Below are positions 25,532 through 34,403 of a DNA stretch of 64,000 nucleotides, piece by piece. The notes under the pieces were generated by a model, which was not told where the DNA came from, did no database searches, and worked only from the letters and a program-made list of their open reading frames with translations. The translations under genes and the position numbers were made by a program. Origin of the DNA: Candidatus Latescibacterota bacterium (GTDB lineage: Bacteria > Latescibacterota > UBA2968); assembly GCA_022821275.1 (NCBI GenBank), contig JAJEDY010000004.1:1-64000 (forward strand). Direction: 5' to 3'. How positions within the stretch are numbered: position 1 is the stretch's first letter; the number at the start of each line of letters is the position of its first letter.

Positions 25532-28500
25532 ATTCCCATCCAGCGGTTCAGGCTGTCCAGCAAGGGCGCAAAGTCGGGATCGTCGCCCATCTCTTCACGC
25601 GCGGCGGCGAGGGCGTTGGCGTCCAGGCGTTCTTTGCTGCAGACGCGGTTGTAGATGCAGTAGTCGCATTCCTGGGATTTTTGAATGTGAAAAAAACCAC
25701 CGCTGCGCGCCAGTTCGAGCAAGGGGCGCAACACATTGGCGAGTGTTTCAGGCGTTGGTGGCGTGTCTGAAAGCCGACGTCCGTGTTCTCTGTCGCCGGG
25801 AAAGACGTAACCGGATAATTGTACGCGACTCGGTTCGTTCTGTTGTCTTAAGATCGAATTCAGAGCATAGGCATATAAAGCCCATTGCAGATGCGTGCCG
25901 CGTTTGAGCAAGTCCCGTTCGTCGTATTGCGCCATGGATCCGGTTTTGTAATCCCAAATTACGAGGTTGTCTTCGACTCGATCTACGCGGTCAATGCGCC
26001 CGCGGATGCGAAGCGCGACATCTTCTGCGAGTTCGAGCGTTATGGGGATTGCGCAATTAAGCCCGCCCGATTCGCCAAATCCGAAGCTCACTTCAAATCC
26101 GATGGGGTCGGCGTTTTTTTGGTCGGACTCGACGGATAGAAATACCTGCGCGGCTTGCGATAGGCGTTTGACGTCGGCGCGATACGCCGCTTCGTGTTCA
26201 ACGGGGTGGGTTTCTTTTTTCGCTTCTATTTCTTTTTGCAGGAGTTCCTGGATGAGTGTGCCGTGTCGTTCGCGATCCGGGCGTTCGCCTCGCGCTTTCA
26301 GGGTTTGCATGAATTTGTGAAATAGGCTGTGCAATAACGCGCCATAGGACAGGGGATCGAGCCATCGCGTGGGGTCGGGTTCGGATTTTTCTATGGGCTG
26401 AATGTCGAGTACATGGTTCAAAAAATACCGGTAGGGACATCGGGCGAGCATTTCCAATTTTGAGGGTGAAAATATGCCGTGTTGTGGGGTAATCGCCAAT
26501 TCGGGTGTAGATTTACCGAGCCATCCATCATAGGTCGTCAGTCCGTCCCATTCACGCGCGCGGCGCGCCTTTTGTCCAGCAACCAGATAGGGGAAGGTCT
26601 GATGCACAACGGATTTGTAGTCGGTAGAGGAATGGTGTGCCATCAATGTCTCTGCATCGTCCAGTGCCTGTGCAGAATTTTCGGGCAAGGCGCGTGTAAC
26701 AGGTACAGGGTCAATGCCCATCTGTTCGGCAGCTTGTTGAAAAATCGCGGCGGGATAGCGTTCCCGGCTGTCGGATAGGCTTTGATGGCACGATAATAAT
26801 GTCACTTTGTTAGATGCCATGCTCAATATGCGAATGAGATGCCACACTTGCTCGGCGGGTCGCGTGCGGCGCAGTTCCAGTTCACCAGATACGCCAGAGC
26901 GCTCGCCATCTAATAATATGGGATCTTCTGTTGCGCCACCGGGGAAGGTGGCTTCGTCCATGCCCGCGATGTAAATATGTGCGCGATTGGTGTATCCCGC
27001 GCGTGGGAGCGGGGCTATTGCCAGATGCCCGGGTTTGGCTGCTTCGGCTTTAAAAGAAAGGTTGGCGATCAGTTCTGTTAGACGGTTTGCCAGTCGGCGT
27101 ACAGGGGCTTTGCGGCGCACGGATTGGGCCACGTGGTGCAGGCGATCCCGGATCGCGGTGAGGACCTCTTCTTCGGCGTTTGTAAAGTGTTCGAGAAATT
27201 GCAAGCCAGCATTGACCAATGCACCGAGCGATACATTGGGGCTTTGGGGGATCAGGTCGAATAAGCGCGTCAGTTCTTCTTCAACGGTTTCGATCTCTTC
27301 AAGGGTCAATCCGCGATAACCGCTTTCCGAGTTTTCGGCTTCTCTATCGCGCATGTCGGCTTTTATCTGGTTCAGGGCATAAAAATATCTCTGATGCCCC
27401 TCGCTTTCGCCAATACGCGCTTGTTGGAGGACGGTTGCAATTACAGGCGCGCCTTTCGAGGCGATCAAGCCCGCGCGACACATCATGATCAGTTCGTCAG
27501 CAGGGGTTCCAGTGCCTACCCACCGGTAGAAGTTCACCAATGCGCGACCGGTTCGGGTTGTCGATATGGGCCTGCCTTCGGCAAATGTGGCGGGCAGTCC
27601 ATATCGCTGAACCGCATCGCACAACAGGCTCACATAAGGCATTTTCGAGGTGTAGGCGATTTCGACGGTGTCCAGCGGTATGGTTCCCGATCTTATGTCG
27701 CGCAATACGGCGCTGATTTCTGTTTCTGTGCCCAGGGTTTCGCACAGTTGAATTTGAGATTTATCTCTGGAAGTCAATCCCGATATGAATATGTTTCTGC
27801 CCACTCCGATTTTGCCCGTGGCGGCGGGATAGGGTGCTTTGGGAAAGCGCACGGCTGCACTGTGTGTGGGAGGCGATATGCCCATATCTTTTCCCCCGAT
27901 GCGCCAGATATATCCCTTTGTTTTTTCTTGGAGATAATCGAACGCCAGCCTGGGTAATGGCGTTTCGTCGAGGATGGCATAGTGTGTATTTTGTGGGGAG
28001 GATTTTAGATGTTTCAATGCATGTTGATACAAGACGGCGTTGTCGTAGATCTTATCTCTTTCAAATGTCGCGTAATATGTCTGGTAAAGTCGCTGTAATA
28101 CCTGATGCCGCAGGCCTTTCGCAGAGAACGAACTGGGTTCCAACCCCGCTGTACGCAGGACGCGCAATGTGCGCAGAAATGGGCGCGTGAGTGCGGTGGC
28201 CTGTTGCGCGAAGTAATCGTCGTTGACTTCGCTTACAGCCTGGGGAATCATTTCGTCCAGCCAGAATAAGTCCGCGTCTTGCGCCATGCGCGCATGCCCT
28301 TCCGCGATGAGCAGGGCACTCGCATCTTTTTCCGCGAGGCTGCGTGGGGTTTCGATTTGCAGGTTCAGATAGGAATAACCCGTTGCCGCAAGTGCGATTG
28401 TCAGGTCGTGCCCTATGGTCATGGCAGGGACAATCAGGACTTTTGCTTCGATTGGATGCGCGTCACAAAACGCTTTCAGTTGTGCGAGGTGGTATTGCAT
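25528..28500 (-). CDS. addB: AddB-like PD-(D/E)XK nuclease with predicted Fe-S cluster
   Basis: A 990-aa partner of AddA. The C-terminal nuclease has RGRIDRVDRVEDNLVIWDYKTG followed by QWALYAYAL. Four cysteines fit the AddB iron-sulfur staple: one in ARCPYRYFLN upstream of the nuclease core and three in CDYCIYNRVC near the end. No N-terminal P-loop GxxGxGKT is visible, unlike Bacillus AddB, so ATP hydrolysis probably rests on AddA alone. The inactive-helicase region fills the first 700 residues. AddB-before-addA with a 4-bp overlap is the usual operon order. Confidence 0.88.
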   Translation of the reverse strand: MQYHLAQLKAFCDAHPIEAKVLIVPAMTIGHDLTIALAATGYSYLNLQIETPRSLAEKDASALLIAEGHARMAQDADLFWLDEMIPQAVSEVNDDYFAQQATALTRPFLRTLRVLRTAGLEPSSFSAKGLRHQVLQRLYQTYYATFERDKIYDNAVLYQHALKHLKSSPQNTHYAILDETPLPRLAFDYLQEKTKGYIWRIGGKDMGISPPTHSAAVRFPKAPYPAATGKIGVGRNIFISGLTSRDKSQIQLCETLGTETEISAVLRDIRSGTIPLDTVEIAYTSKMPYVSLLCDAVQRYGLPATFAEGRPISTTRTGRALVNFYRWVGTGTPADELIMMCRAGLIASKGAPVIATVLQQARIGESEGHQRYFYALNQIKADMRDREAENSESGYRGLTLEEIETVEEELTRLFDLIPQSPNVSLGALVNAGLQFLEHFTNAEEEVLTAIRDRLHHVAQSVRRKAPVRRLANRLTELIANLSFKAEAAKPGHLAIAPLPRAGYTNRAHIYIAGMDEATFPGGATEDPILLDGERSGVSGELELRRTRPAEQVWHLIRILSMASNKVTLLSCHQSLSDSRERYPAAIFQQAAEQMGIDPVPVTRALPENSAQALDDAETLMAHHSSTDYKSVVHQTFPYLVAGQKARRAREWDGLTTYDGWLGKSTPELAITPQHGIFSPSKLEMLARCPYRYFLNHVLDIQPIEKSEPDPTRWLDPLSYGALLHSLFHKFMQTLKARGERPDRERHGTLIQELLQKEIEAKKETHPVEHEAAYRADVKRLSQAAQVFLSVESDQKNADPIGFEVSFGFGESGGLNCAIPITLELAEDVALRIRGRIDRVDRVEDNLVIWDYKTGSMAQYDERDLLKRGTHLQWALYAYALNSILRQQNEPSRVQLSGYVFPGDREHGRRLSDTPPTPETLANVLRPLLELARSGGFFHIQKSQECDYCIYNRVCSKERLDANALAAAREEMGDDPDFAPLLDSLNRWMGI

Positions 28501-28540
28501 AGAAATTAAAAATTGAACATCGGCTGTTTCATCAGAGAGC

Positions 28541-28567
28541 GGGCGGGCACAGGGGCACCGCCCCTAC
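28541..28567 (-). repeat. GTAGGGG-type dispersed repeat, copy 1
   Basis: On the minus strand this reads GTAGGGGCGGTGCCCCTGTG followed by CCCGCCC. A related copy in the opposite orientation lies at 31124-31148. The stop codon TAG of the permease gene is formed by the repeat itself. Similar GTAGGGGCG-type elements are, as I recall, common in intergenic DNA of Poribacteria and some Cyanobacteria. Confidence 0.65.
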
Positions 28568-31026
28568 TCATATCGCAATGTCTCTAAAGGATTTGTCCGG
28601 GCGGCTTTCCACGCTTGCGTGCTTACGGTTAATAGCGCGATTCCCAATGTGAGGAGGCTTCCGAGTGCAAATGGGGTTGCGCTGAGTTCGATCCGATAGG
28701 CAAAATGCTGCAACCACCGGTCCATTGCCAGATAAATTATCGGATAGGCGATCAGATTTGCTATGCCGACGAGGATGATAAAGTCTCTGCACAGGAGTAT
28801 CACGAGGTTCCAGACGGATGCACCCATTGCTTTGCGTATGCCAATTTCTTTTGTGCGCTGTTCCGCGGTGAAGGCTGCCAGTCCAAATAGGCCCAGGGAT
28901 GCTACAAAGATCGCGATGATAAATGCCGCGCTGAATATTTGTCCCGTGCGCTGGTCGTCCCGGTACCAGCGTTCCAATTCGTCGGCCGCAAAGGCGATGG
29001 CAGGGGCGCGATTGGGAAGAAATTGCGACCAGGTGCGTTGTAGAAATGCCATTGTTTCGGGTGCTGGTCGAATCCGCACTGAGAGGTGGCTGAGGCGATA
29101 CCACGCGGCTGTGATGACCAGTGGTTCGATGGTTTCGTAGAGGGGCCGATAGTGAAAGTCTTTGACGACGCCGATTACATGTCCTTTTCGGACGTGTGAG
29201 TTCAGTACTTTGCCCACGGGGTCTGTCCAGCCAAATACTTTTGCTGCGGTTTCGTTTATGACGAATAATTCGCCGGGTTTGCCGCGTCTTTCCCACGCCC
29301 GTTCCGCATACGTGCGGTCGTAATTTCGCCCGGCCAAGAGGGGAATATCGTAGCAGTCTATAAATGCCTCGTCTGCGCCAAATACCCGCACTTCAACGCC
29401 CCGGTCCAGGTCGCCTTCCGGGAAGAACCACTCGCGGTTGGGCCAGCTGTTTCCCGGCAGGTCTGATGTTGCCGATACGGTCGAGATGTTCGGGTGTTGT
29501 GCGAATGCGTCTTTGACCTGAAGATACCGCTTTTGCAACTGTCCGCCATTGTTTTGATATCGGTCTTGCCGGAAGATTGAGGCGACGACGACTTCATCTT
29601 TGTTAAATCCCAGGTCTTTTTCCCGTATCAATTGCATCTGTTCGGCTACAATGATGGTTCCGATGATTAATATAATCGAAATCGCAAATTGCAATACGAC
29701 GAGTCCTTTCCGCACGCGGGCCTGGGCTGATCCGGCTTTGATTGTCCTGCCTTTCAAGACGGTCGCGGGTTCGAATGAGGAGAGGTAGAGCGCGGGATAG
29801 CTGCCGGATAATAGCCCGACGAACAGGGTGATGCCCAGGATCCAGAGGATCAATCCGCTGTTTGGTGTCAGGTTTTCCTGCACGAATGCGCTGAATGGGG
29901 GCAGTGCGAGATATACCAATCCGAGGGCTATACATGCGGATAGGGCGGATAAGAGGAGGGATTCGCCCAGGAATTGTTTCACCAGATGCGAGCGATACGC
30001 GCCCACGACTTTTCGGAGTCCCACTTCTTTCGCGCGACTAACGGACCGGGCTGTGGACAGGTTCATGAAGTTGATACAGGCTATTGTGAGGATAAAGAAG
30101 CCCACGAGTCCCAGCAGGTAAATTTGCTGCATGTCTTTGTAGGGTCTTCCCGCGTCGCCCGTAAATCCGGGCATATCGATTTTGGAATACAGGTGCATGC
30201 GCGACACGGGATGGAGATAATAGCGCACGGTTTCGCTTTCGTCTTCTGCGATTTCCGCGTGGCGTTCGACCATTTCCGCCAATTTGGAGGCGATGTCTTC
30301 GGGGTTGGCTCCGGGTTTCAGGCGCAGATATGTGTTTGCCGGGCGCGAGTACGATGGCGATAACCAGTGGTCCCACGATCTGCGCTGGCGCACGCCCTGT
30401 GGCATGGTGGCGGTGATGAAGTCGTATTGAAACCGCGAGTTGTGGGGTGCTTGTCGAATTATGCCCGTGATTTGATATGTGCCACCAAATAGGCTGTGAT
30501 CTACGGTGATTGTTTTGCCAACTGGATCATCGGTCCCAAAAAATTTTCGGGCGATGGGTTCTGTTATGACGACGGAGAATGGGTCCTGTAATACGGTTTT
30601 GGGATCGCCTGTCAATACGTCGATGCCGAAGAATGCGAATACGTTGGGGTCGCTTAGCCAGAACATCTGTTCAAATGATTTTTTTCCGGCTTTTACCCAT
30701 CTGAGTCCAGCCCAAAATCGCGTTGCGTCTTCTATTTCTGGAAATTCTTCGGGCAACACGGTTGCCAGTGGTCCCTGCTGCCCCGTGTTCCACGCGATTC
30801 GCCCGTTTGCGTGTCGGGTTTGTTTCATGACGCGGTAGGTGCGCGCGACTTCTGGACGAAATTGGTCGTAGCTCAGTTCATAGGCGATGTAGATGGCGAG
30901 CAATACCGCACACGCCATCCCGAGCGCCAGTCCCGACAGGTTGATCAAGGAGTAGCCCGGATGTCTCAATAGGTTGCGGATGGCAATGGTGAGGTAGTTT
31001 TTGCTGAGGTGGTGGGTTTGTTTCAT
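28564..31026 (-). CDS. MacB/FtsX-type ABC transporter permease
   Basis: An 820-aa membrane protein with two MacB_PCD-FtsX halves. TM1 follows the start (LSGLALGMACAVLLAIYIAYELSYD). The large periplasmic segment contains the MacB core, and the paired FtsX four-TM bundles include GLVGFFILTIACINFMNLSTARSVSRAKEVGLRKVVG and, at the C-terminus, EQRTKEIGIRKAMGASVWNLV. No ATPase domain is present, so an ATPase must come from elsewhere. Members export peptides or lipoproteins or act as mechanotransmission permeases. The start at 31026 is taken from the family-like beginning of the protein. A 77-residue upstream in-frame extension crosses repeats and is excluded. Confidence 0.9.
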   Translation of the reverse strand: MKQTHHLSKNYLTIAIRNLLRHPGYSLINLSGLALGMACAVLLAIYIAYELSYDQFRPEVARTYRVMKQTRHANGRIAWNTGQQGPLATVLPEEFPEIEDATRFWAGLRWVKAGKKSFEQMFWLSDPNVFAFFGIDVLTGDPKTVLQDPFSVVITEPIARKFFGTDDPVGKTITVDHSLFGGTYQITGIIRQAPHNSRFQYDFITATMPQGVRQRRSWDHWLSPSYSRPANTYLRLKPGANPEDIASKLAEMVERHAEIAEDESETVRYYLHPVSRMHLYSKIDMPGFTGDAGRPYKDMQQIYLLGLVGFFILTIACINFMNLSTARSVSRAKEVGLRKVVGAYRSHLVKQFLGESLLLSALSACIALGLVYLALPPFSAFVQENLTPNSGLILWILGITLFVGLLSGSYPALYLSSFEPATVLKGRTIKAGSAQARVRKGLVVLQFAISIILIIGTIIVAEQMQLIREKDLGFNKDEVVVASIFRQDRYQNNGGQLQKRYLQVKDAFAQHPNISTVSATSDLPGNSWPNREWFFPEGDLDRGVEVRVFGADEAFIDCYDIPLLAGRNYDRTYAERAWERRGKPGELFVINETAAKVFGWTDPVGKVLNSHVRKGHVIGVVKDFHYRPLYETIEPLVITAAWYRLSHLSVRIRPAPETMAFLQRTWSQFLPNRAPAIAFAADELERWYRDDQRTGQIFSAAFIIAIFVASLGLFGLAAFTAEQRTKEIGIRKAMGASVWNLVILLCRDFIILVGIANLIAYPIIYLAMDRWLQHFAYRIELSATPFALGSLLTLGIALLTVSTQAWKAARTNPLETLRYE

Positions 31027-31073
31027 GGGATATAGGTGTGAAGTGTAATCCGCAGATGACGCAGATAAAAAAA

Positions 31074-31093
31074 GGGGCTGGAGACTGGTTGGA
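31074..31093 (+). repeat. 20-bp intergenic repeat, copy 2
   Basis: Identical to 14664-14683. It lies 48 bp upstream of the permease start. Confidence 0.75.
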
Positions 31094-31123
31094 CGTTGGT
31101 GGTTGTCATCGTGGCACGGTGTT

Positions 31124-31148
31124 GTAGGGGACGGCCCCCGTGCCGTCC
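31124..31148 (+). repeat. GTAGGGG-type dispersed repeat, copy 2
   Basis: GTAGGGGACGGCCCCCGTGC followed by CGTCC. It is inverted relative to the copy at 28541-28567, so the two bracket the permease gene. Confidence 0.6.
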
Positions 31149-31153
31149 GTGTG

Positions 31154-31185
31154 TCATCGCGGCATGAAGTTGAGCCGCGATCCAG
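31154..31185. repeat. REP-like palindrome, copy 1
   Basis: A 32-bp element with arms ATCGCGGC and GCCGCGAT. It matches 61245-61276 in 30 of 32 positions. The minus-strand reading CTGGATCGCGG..GATGACA has the shape of the widespread CTGGATTCCCGC..GCGGGAATGACA REP family. It lies 45 bp left of the direct repeat. Confidence 0.75.
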
Positions 31186-31229
31186 AAGATTTTGAGTCGC
31201 CACGCGCAACACAACGCAGTCATCCAGTT

Positions 31230-31267
31230 CTTTTTCATCATACTCAGAGAATTTCATTCATTCAAGG
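31230..31267 (+). repeat. Left direct repeat of the ATPase cassette
   Basis: CTTTTTCATCATACTCAGAG (31230-31249) is identical to 34328-34347. The next 18 bp match at 13 positions and both end in TTCAAGG. Total 33 of 38. The copies are in the same orientation and bracket three genes. Confidence 0.8.
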
Positions 31268-31483
31268 TTTTTTTCGTTGAACTGCTGACACTGCTATGTA
31301 TGAATAACCCGCCTTCACACACCGCTTCAGACTCCATACGGATCATTGTACATGGTTTTGAGTTGCAACAGATTGTGGTTTACCGTATTCTTTCCACGAT
31401 CCCTGCGGCTGTTGTCGTTAAACTTTACAAGCGATCAGCAGTTAGCGGTCAATCTATTTGCTGCATGTGGTGGAGGTATTGGT

Positions 31484-32914
31484 ATGAGAATACGATTAAA
31501 AAATCTTGGTATATTAAAATACGCGGAATTTTCGCCGGGTGATTTGACTATTATCTGCGGTGAAAATAATACCGGCAAAACATATATGGCTTATGCACTG
31601 TACGGTTTCCTGCGATCCTGGCGTGAACTTGTGGATTTTTCGATTCGTGAAGCTCAGATACAAAGGTTGCTTACAGATGATGTTCTCAATATCGACTTAT
31701 CACAATATGTGAAAACGGCAAATCGAATTCTTGCGGAGGCATGTAAGAAGTATAGGGATAAACTGGATGAAGTTTTTGCGGCCACAGAAGGTCAGTTTCG
31801 TAACAGTGAATTTCGCATTGAGATAGAAATTCCCGATATACTCAATATGAAATATGAACGCGAAATGATGTCCACGGATGGCGATAATTGGGAGCCTGAT
31901 GGTGAATGGCACTTTGGTTGTAGAAAGAAAAAAGGGACTGAAGAGGTAATATTCACTTTGCTGGCAAAAAACAAAAGGCTGAGAAGAGAAATGCTTTACC
32001 ATACGGCAAACAGATTTATTCATAATAGGATCAGTGATATTATTTTTTGTGAATCTCCTCCTTTTCCCATTTTTCCTTTTCCCTTTATTACTTCAGCCGA
32101 ACGTACTGGCGTGGCTGTTTTTCGGAGAGATCTAAATTTTGCTCGCAACCGCCTGCTTGACGAGATGGCACAGGCAAACAAAGTGGCTGATTCTCGGGAC
32201 TTGCTGTCCAAAGGGTACCAAAATTATCCTTCGCCAATAGAAGCCAATGTAGAATTTACAGGTCAGCTTGAATACATTTCAAAAAGAAAAAGCTTTATCA
32301 CCAAAGAACATCCCGATGTATTGGAAGAATTTGCGGATATTGTCGGTGGCGATTACACCATAACACAAAATGACCAACTCTACTATATCCCAAAAGGGAC
32401 AGGGATCAAGTTGACGATGGACCAAAGCTCAAGCGCCGTGCGCTCATTATTGGATATGGGTTTTTACCTCCGTTGTATCGCTCAAAAGGGGGATATGCTT
32501 ATGGTGGATGAGCCGGAGTTAAACCTTCATCCGGCAAATCAACGCCGCATTGCCAGACTTTTTGCGCGTTTGGTGAATTTGGGGATTAAAGTCTTTGTAA
32601 CGACCCATAGCGATTACATCGTCAAAGAGCTAAATACGCTTATCATGCTTAATCACGATGAGCCACACTTGAAGAGAATTGCCAAAGAAAACGGTTATCG
32701 GGATGATGAGTTGATCCGTTCAGATCAGGTTAAAGTATATATAGCTCAAGAAGATTTGATACCATTAGAGGAAGGACAAAAGAGACGCAGAAGAAGGCAT
32801 ACACTTGTGCCAGCCGATATTGATCCAAAATTTGGTATTGAAGCTCCCAGCTTTGACGAGACCATTGATGAAATGAACAGGATTTTAGAAGATATCGTGT
32901 GGGGTGCGGAGTAA
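31484..32914 (+). CDS. AAA/OLD-type ABC ATPase, first gene of a two-gene module
   Basis: A 476-aa SMC/ABC-class ATPase. Walker A GENNTGKT is at 26-33, an extended central region holds family-specific sequence, and Walker B MVDEPELNLHPANQRR is near residue 338, followed by the H-loop TTHSDYIVKEL. There is no TOPRIM domain after the ATPase, unlike full OLD nucleases or GajA. GGAGG lies 7 nt before the ATG at 31484. Five bases separate it from the next gene, so the two are co-transcribed. ATPases of this class with a small partner are typical of anti-phage modules (PARIS, Septu and others), but the exact family is not recognised. Confidence 0.85.
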   Translation: MRIRLKNLGILKYAEFSPGDLTIICGENNTGKTYMAYALYGFLRSWRELVDFSIREAQIQRLLTDDVLNIDLSQYVKTANRILAEACKKYRDKLDEVFAATEGQFRNSEFRIEIEIPDILNMKYEREMMSTDGDNWEPDGEWHFGCRKKKGTEEVIFTLLAKNKRLRREMLYHTANRFIHNRISDIIFCESPPFPIFPFPFITSAERTGVAVFRRDLNFARNRLLDEMAQANKVADSRDLLSKGYQNYPSPIEANVEFTGQLEYISKRKSFITKEHPDVLEEFADIVGGDYTITQNDQLYYIPKGTGIKLTMDQSSSAVRSLLDMGFYLRCIAQKGDMLMVDEPELNLHPANQRRIARLFARLVNLGIKVFVTTHSDYIVKELNTLIMLNHDEPHLKRIAKENGYRDDELIRSDQVKVYIAQEDLIPLEEGQKRRRRRHTLVPADIDPKFGIEAPSFDETIDEMNRILEDIVWGAE

Positions 32915-32919
32915 GGTTC

Positions 32920-33498
32920 GTGAGTGATATTGAAATATTACAAGAAATGCTCATATCCGCGGTGCAGGTTCCGTTGCAACAAGGGCAAGGTAGGCCCTCT
33001 GTCGAACTGACAGACAAGCAGGGTGACACGACTGTTGAAATCAAAGGGCTACCTCATGATTCAATTGTTATTAGAGCGGAAGATTTTGAAGATCCCCTTA
33101 CTATCTTTGAGGGATCAAAGGGTGAACGCAAGCGGGCTGATTTCGTAATTGTATCCAATGAGAATTCGAAAAAGTGGATTATCTATATTGAGACTCAAGC
33201 GGGGAACTATAAATTGGCAGCACATGTTGAAGAACAACTGAAAGGCGCACAATGCTTTATGAGTTACTGCAAATGTATAGGAAGGTCATTCTGGGAAGGG
33301 GAAGAATTTCTTGGTGGCTATCAGTACCGGTTTGTAAGCATAGTGGATATTAACAGTAACAAGGAAACAAAAAAGACACGTCCTTACGCTCCCCATATTC
33401 AGTCTAAAGGGAGATTGCACGACGCCCCTGACGCTTTTCTGAAAATTTTACGGAGTCCGAGTCTTCATTTTCGCAAGTTGATTTTTGAGGCATCCTGA
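32920..33498 (+). CDS. Small partner protein with possible nuclease motif
   Basis: A 192-aa protein starting with GTG at 32920, which has GGAG 8 nt upstream and lies 5 bp after the ATPase. I do not recognise a named family. Residues 70-95 read ERKRADFVIV..WIIYIETQAG. A beta-strand Asp74 followed 17 residues later by E91-T-Q93 on another predicted strand resembles a degenerate PD-(D/E)XK core (D..ExQ). A C-terminal basic region follows. Nuclease activity is inference. Its partner ATPase and the cassette borders make an effector role plausible. Confidence 0.7.
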   Translation: MSDIEILQEMLISAVQVPLQQGQGRPSVELTDKQGDTTVEIKGLPHDSIVIRAEDFEDPLTIFEGSKGERKRADFVIVSNENSKKWIIYIETQAGNYKLAAHVEEQLKGAQCFMSYCKCIGRSFWEGEEFLGGYQYRFVSIVDINSNKETKKTRPYAPHIQSKGRLHDAPDAFLKILRSPSLHFRKLIFEAS

Positions 33499-33561
33499 TA
33501 ACACTAAATCCGAACTTTCCTCAATCGCCGCACGAATTAATTATACGAAATCTCGAACACA

Positions 33562-34233
33562 TCACATTGTATCTATACGAATAACTTTACGACGATGTAC
33601 TTCAACCTTTGTGATATTTTTTAATGTCCATTCTTCTGGCTCGCCCCCTCGTTGGCCGTACCGTGCAGAAAAATGTATAATATCCCCTTCAGTAATGTAC
33701 TCAGCCCATTTTCCTTTACTCACGGATGTATAAGTACATGTAATAGCTTCTCCAAATGTACCATAATGAAATAGTACTCGTGTATTTGATACTTCTCCAC
33801 ACTTATCACAAACCAAAAACACATCGGATAAACTTACCATTTCCAATTCTTCCGGTCCTTTAAACCAATAATTTGGTTCTTTGTAAATTTTTTCAACTGT
33901 GGCACAAAAGCGTTGTCTGGACATCTTTTTTGTCCTCACAACAGGATAAAATGATAATACAGGAAAATTTTCACTATGCTGTACCAATTCTAAATTTTTC
34001 CTGTGTATCCTCGTATGTTCGGACAAAATATCCAATGCTTCTTTTTCACCCCAAAGACCCTCTATATCTACCAGCCATCTTTCAGGCAACAATCCGTCAA
34101 CCACAGGATAAAAACCAAGTTTTTCTGGTTCTTTTTCCACATGTCCTAAATATTTGCCCGTCGTATTATCTCTTAATCCATACATACCAGATTCAAAGTT
34201 TGAACCTGGAAAAGAGAACTTTTTTATGCTCAT
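33562..34233 (-). CDS. Hypothetical protein in the ATPase cassette
   Basis: A 223-aa protein of unknown family. It has a single CxxC pair (CDKCGE, about residue 150) and a C-terminal FSARYGQRGGEPEEW segment that predicts beta structure. GAGGAT lies before the start ATG at 34233. It converges with the nuclease-like gene across 63 bp and lies inside the direct-repeat borders, so it probably arrived with the cassette. Nothing suggests a catalytic role from sequence alone. Confidence 0.65.
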   Translation of the reverse strand: MSIKKFSFPGSNFESGMYGLRDNTTGKYLGHVEKEPEKLGFYPVVDGLLPERWLVDIEGLWGEKEALDILSEHTRIHRKNLELVQHSENFPVLSFYPVVRTKKMSRQRFCATVEKIYKEPNYWFKGPEELEMVSLSDVFLVCDKCGEVSNTRVLFHYGTFGEAITCTYTSVSKGKWAEYITEGDIIHFSARYGQRGGEPEEWTLKNITKVEVHRRKVIRIDTM

Positions 34234-34327
34234 GTGAGATCCTCAATATGTAGCAAACATCAAATCCTATCTACTTTCCACACTTTCCATCGTACCCGGA
34301 CACACCGGACGTTTTGTATATAATTTC

Positions 34328-34365
34328 CTTTTTCATCATACTCAGAGTTTTATATTCCTTCAAGG
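34328..34365 (+). repeat. Right direct repeat of the ATPase cassette
   Basis: Second copy of the 38-bp element at 31230-31267. It ends 38 bp before the start of the beta-propeller gene, where the composition returns to that of the flanks. Confidence 0.8.
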
Positions 34366-34403
34366 CAAATTTTTTAACTACATAATGACGAGGGAGCAAC
34401 CCG

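Larger units (their letters stand above)
31027..31483. other. Repeat-rich gap before the ATPase cassette
   Basis: No gene is supported here. In order it holds the 20-bp repeat (31074-31093), a GTAGGGG-type element (31124-31148), a REP-like palindrome (31154-31185), and the left direct repeat (31230-31267). The base composition shifts from GC-rich to AT-rich near 31230. Confidence 0.6.

Noticed and set aside
31027-31257. In-frame N-terminal extension of the permease
   Set aside because: It runs through four intergenic repeats and would put 77 non-family residues before the first membrane helix.
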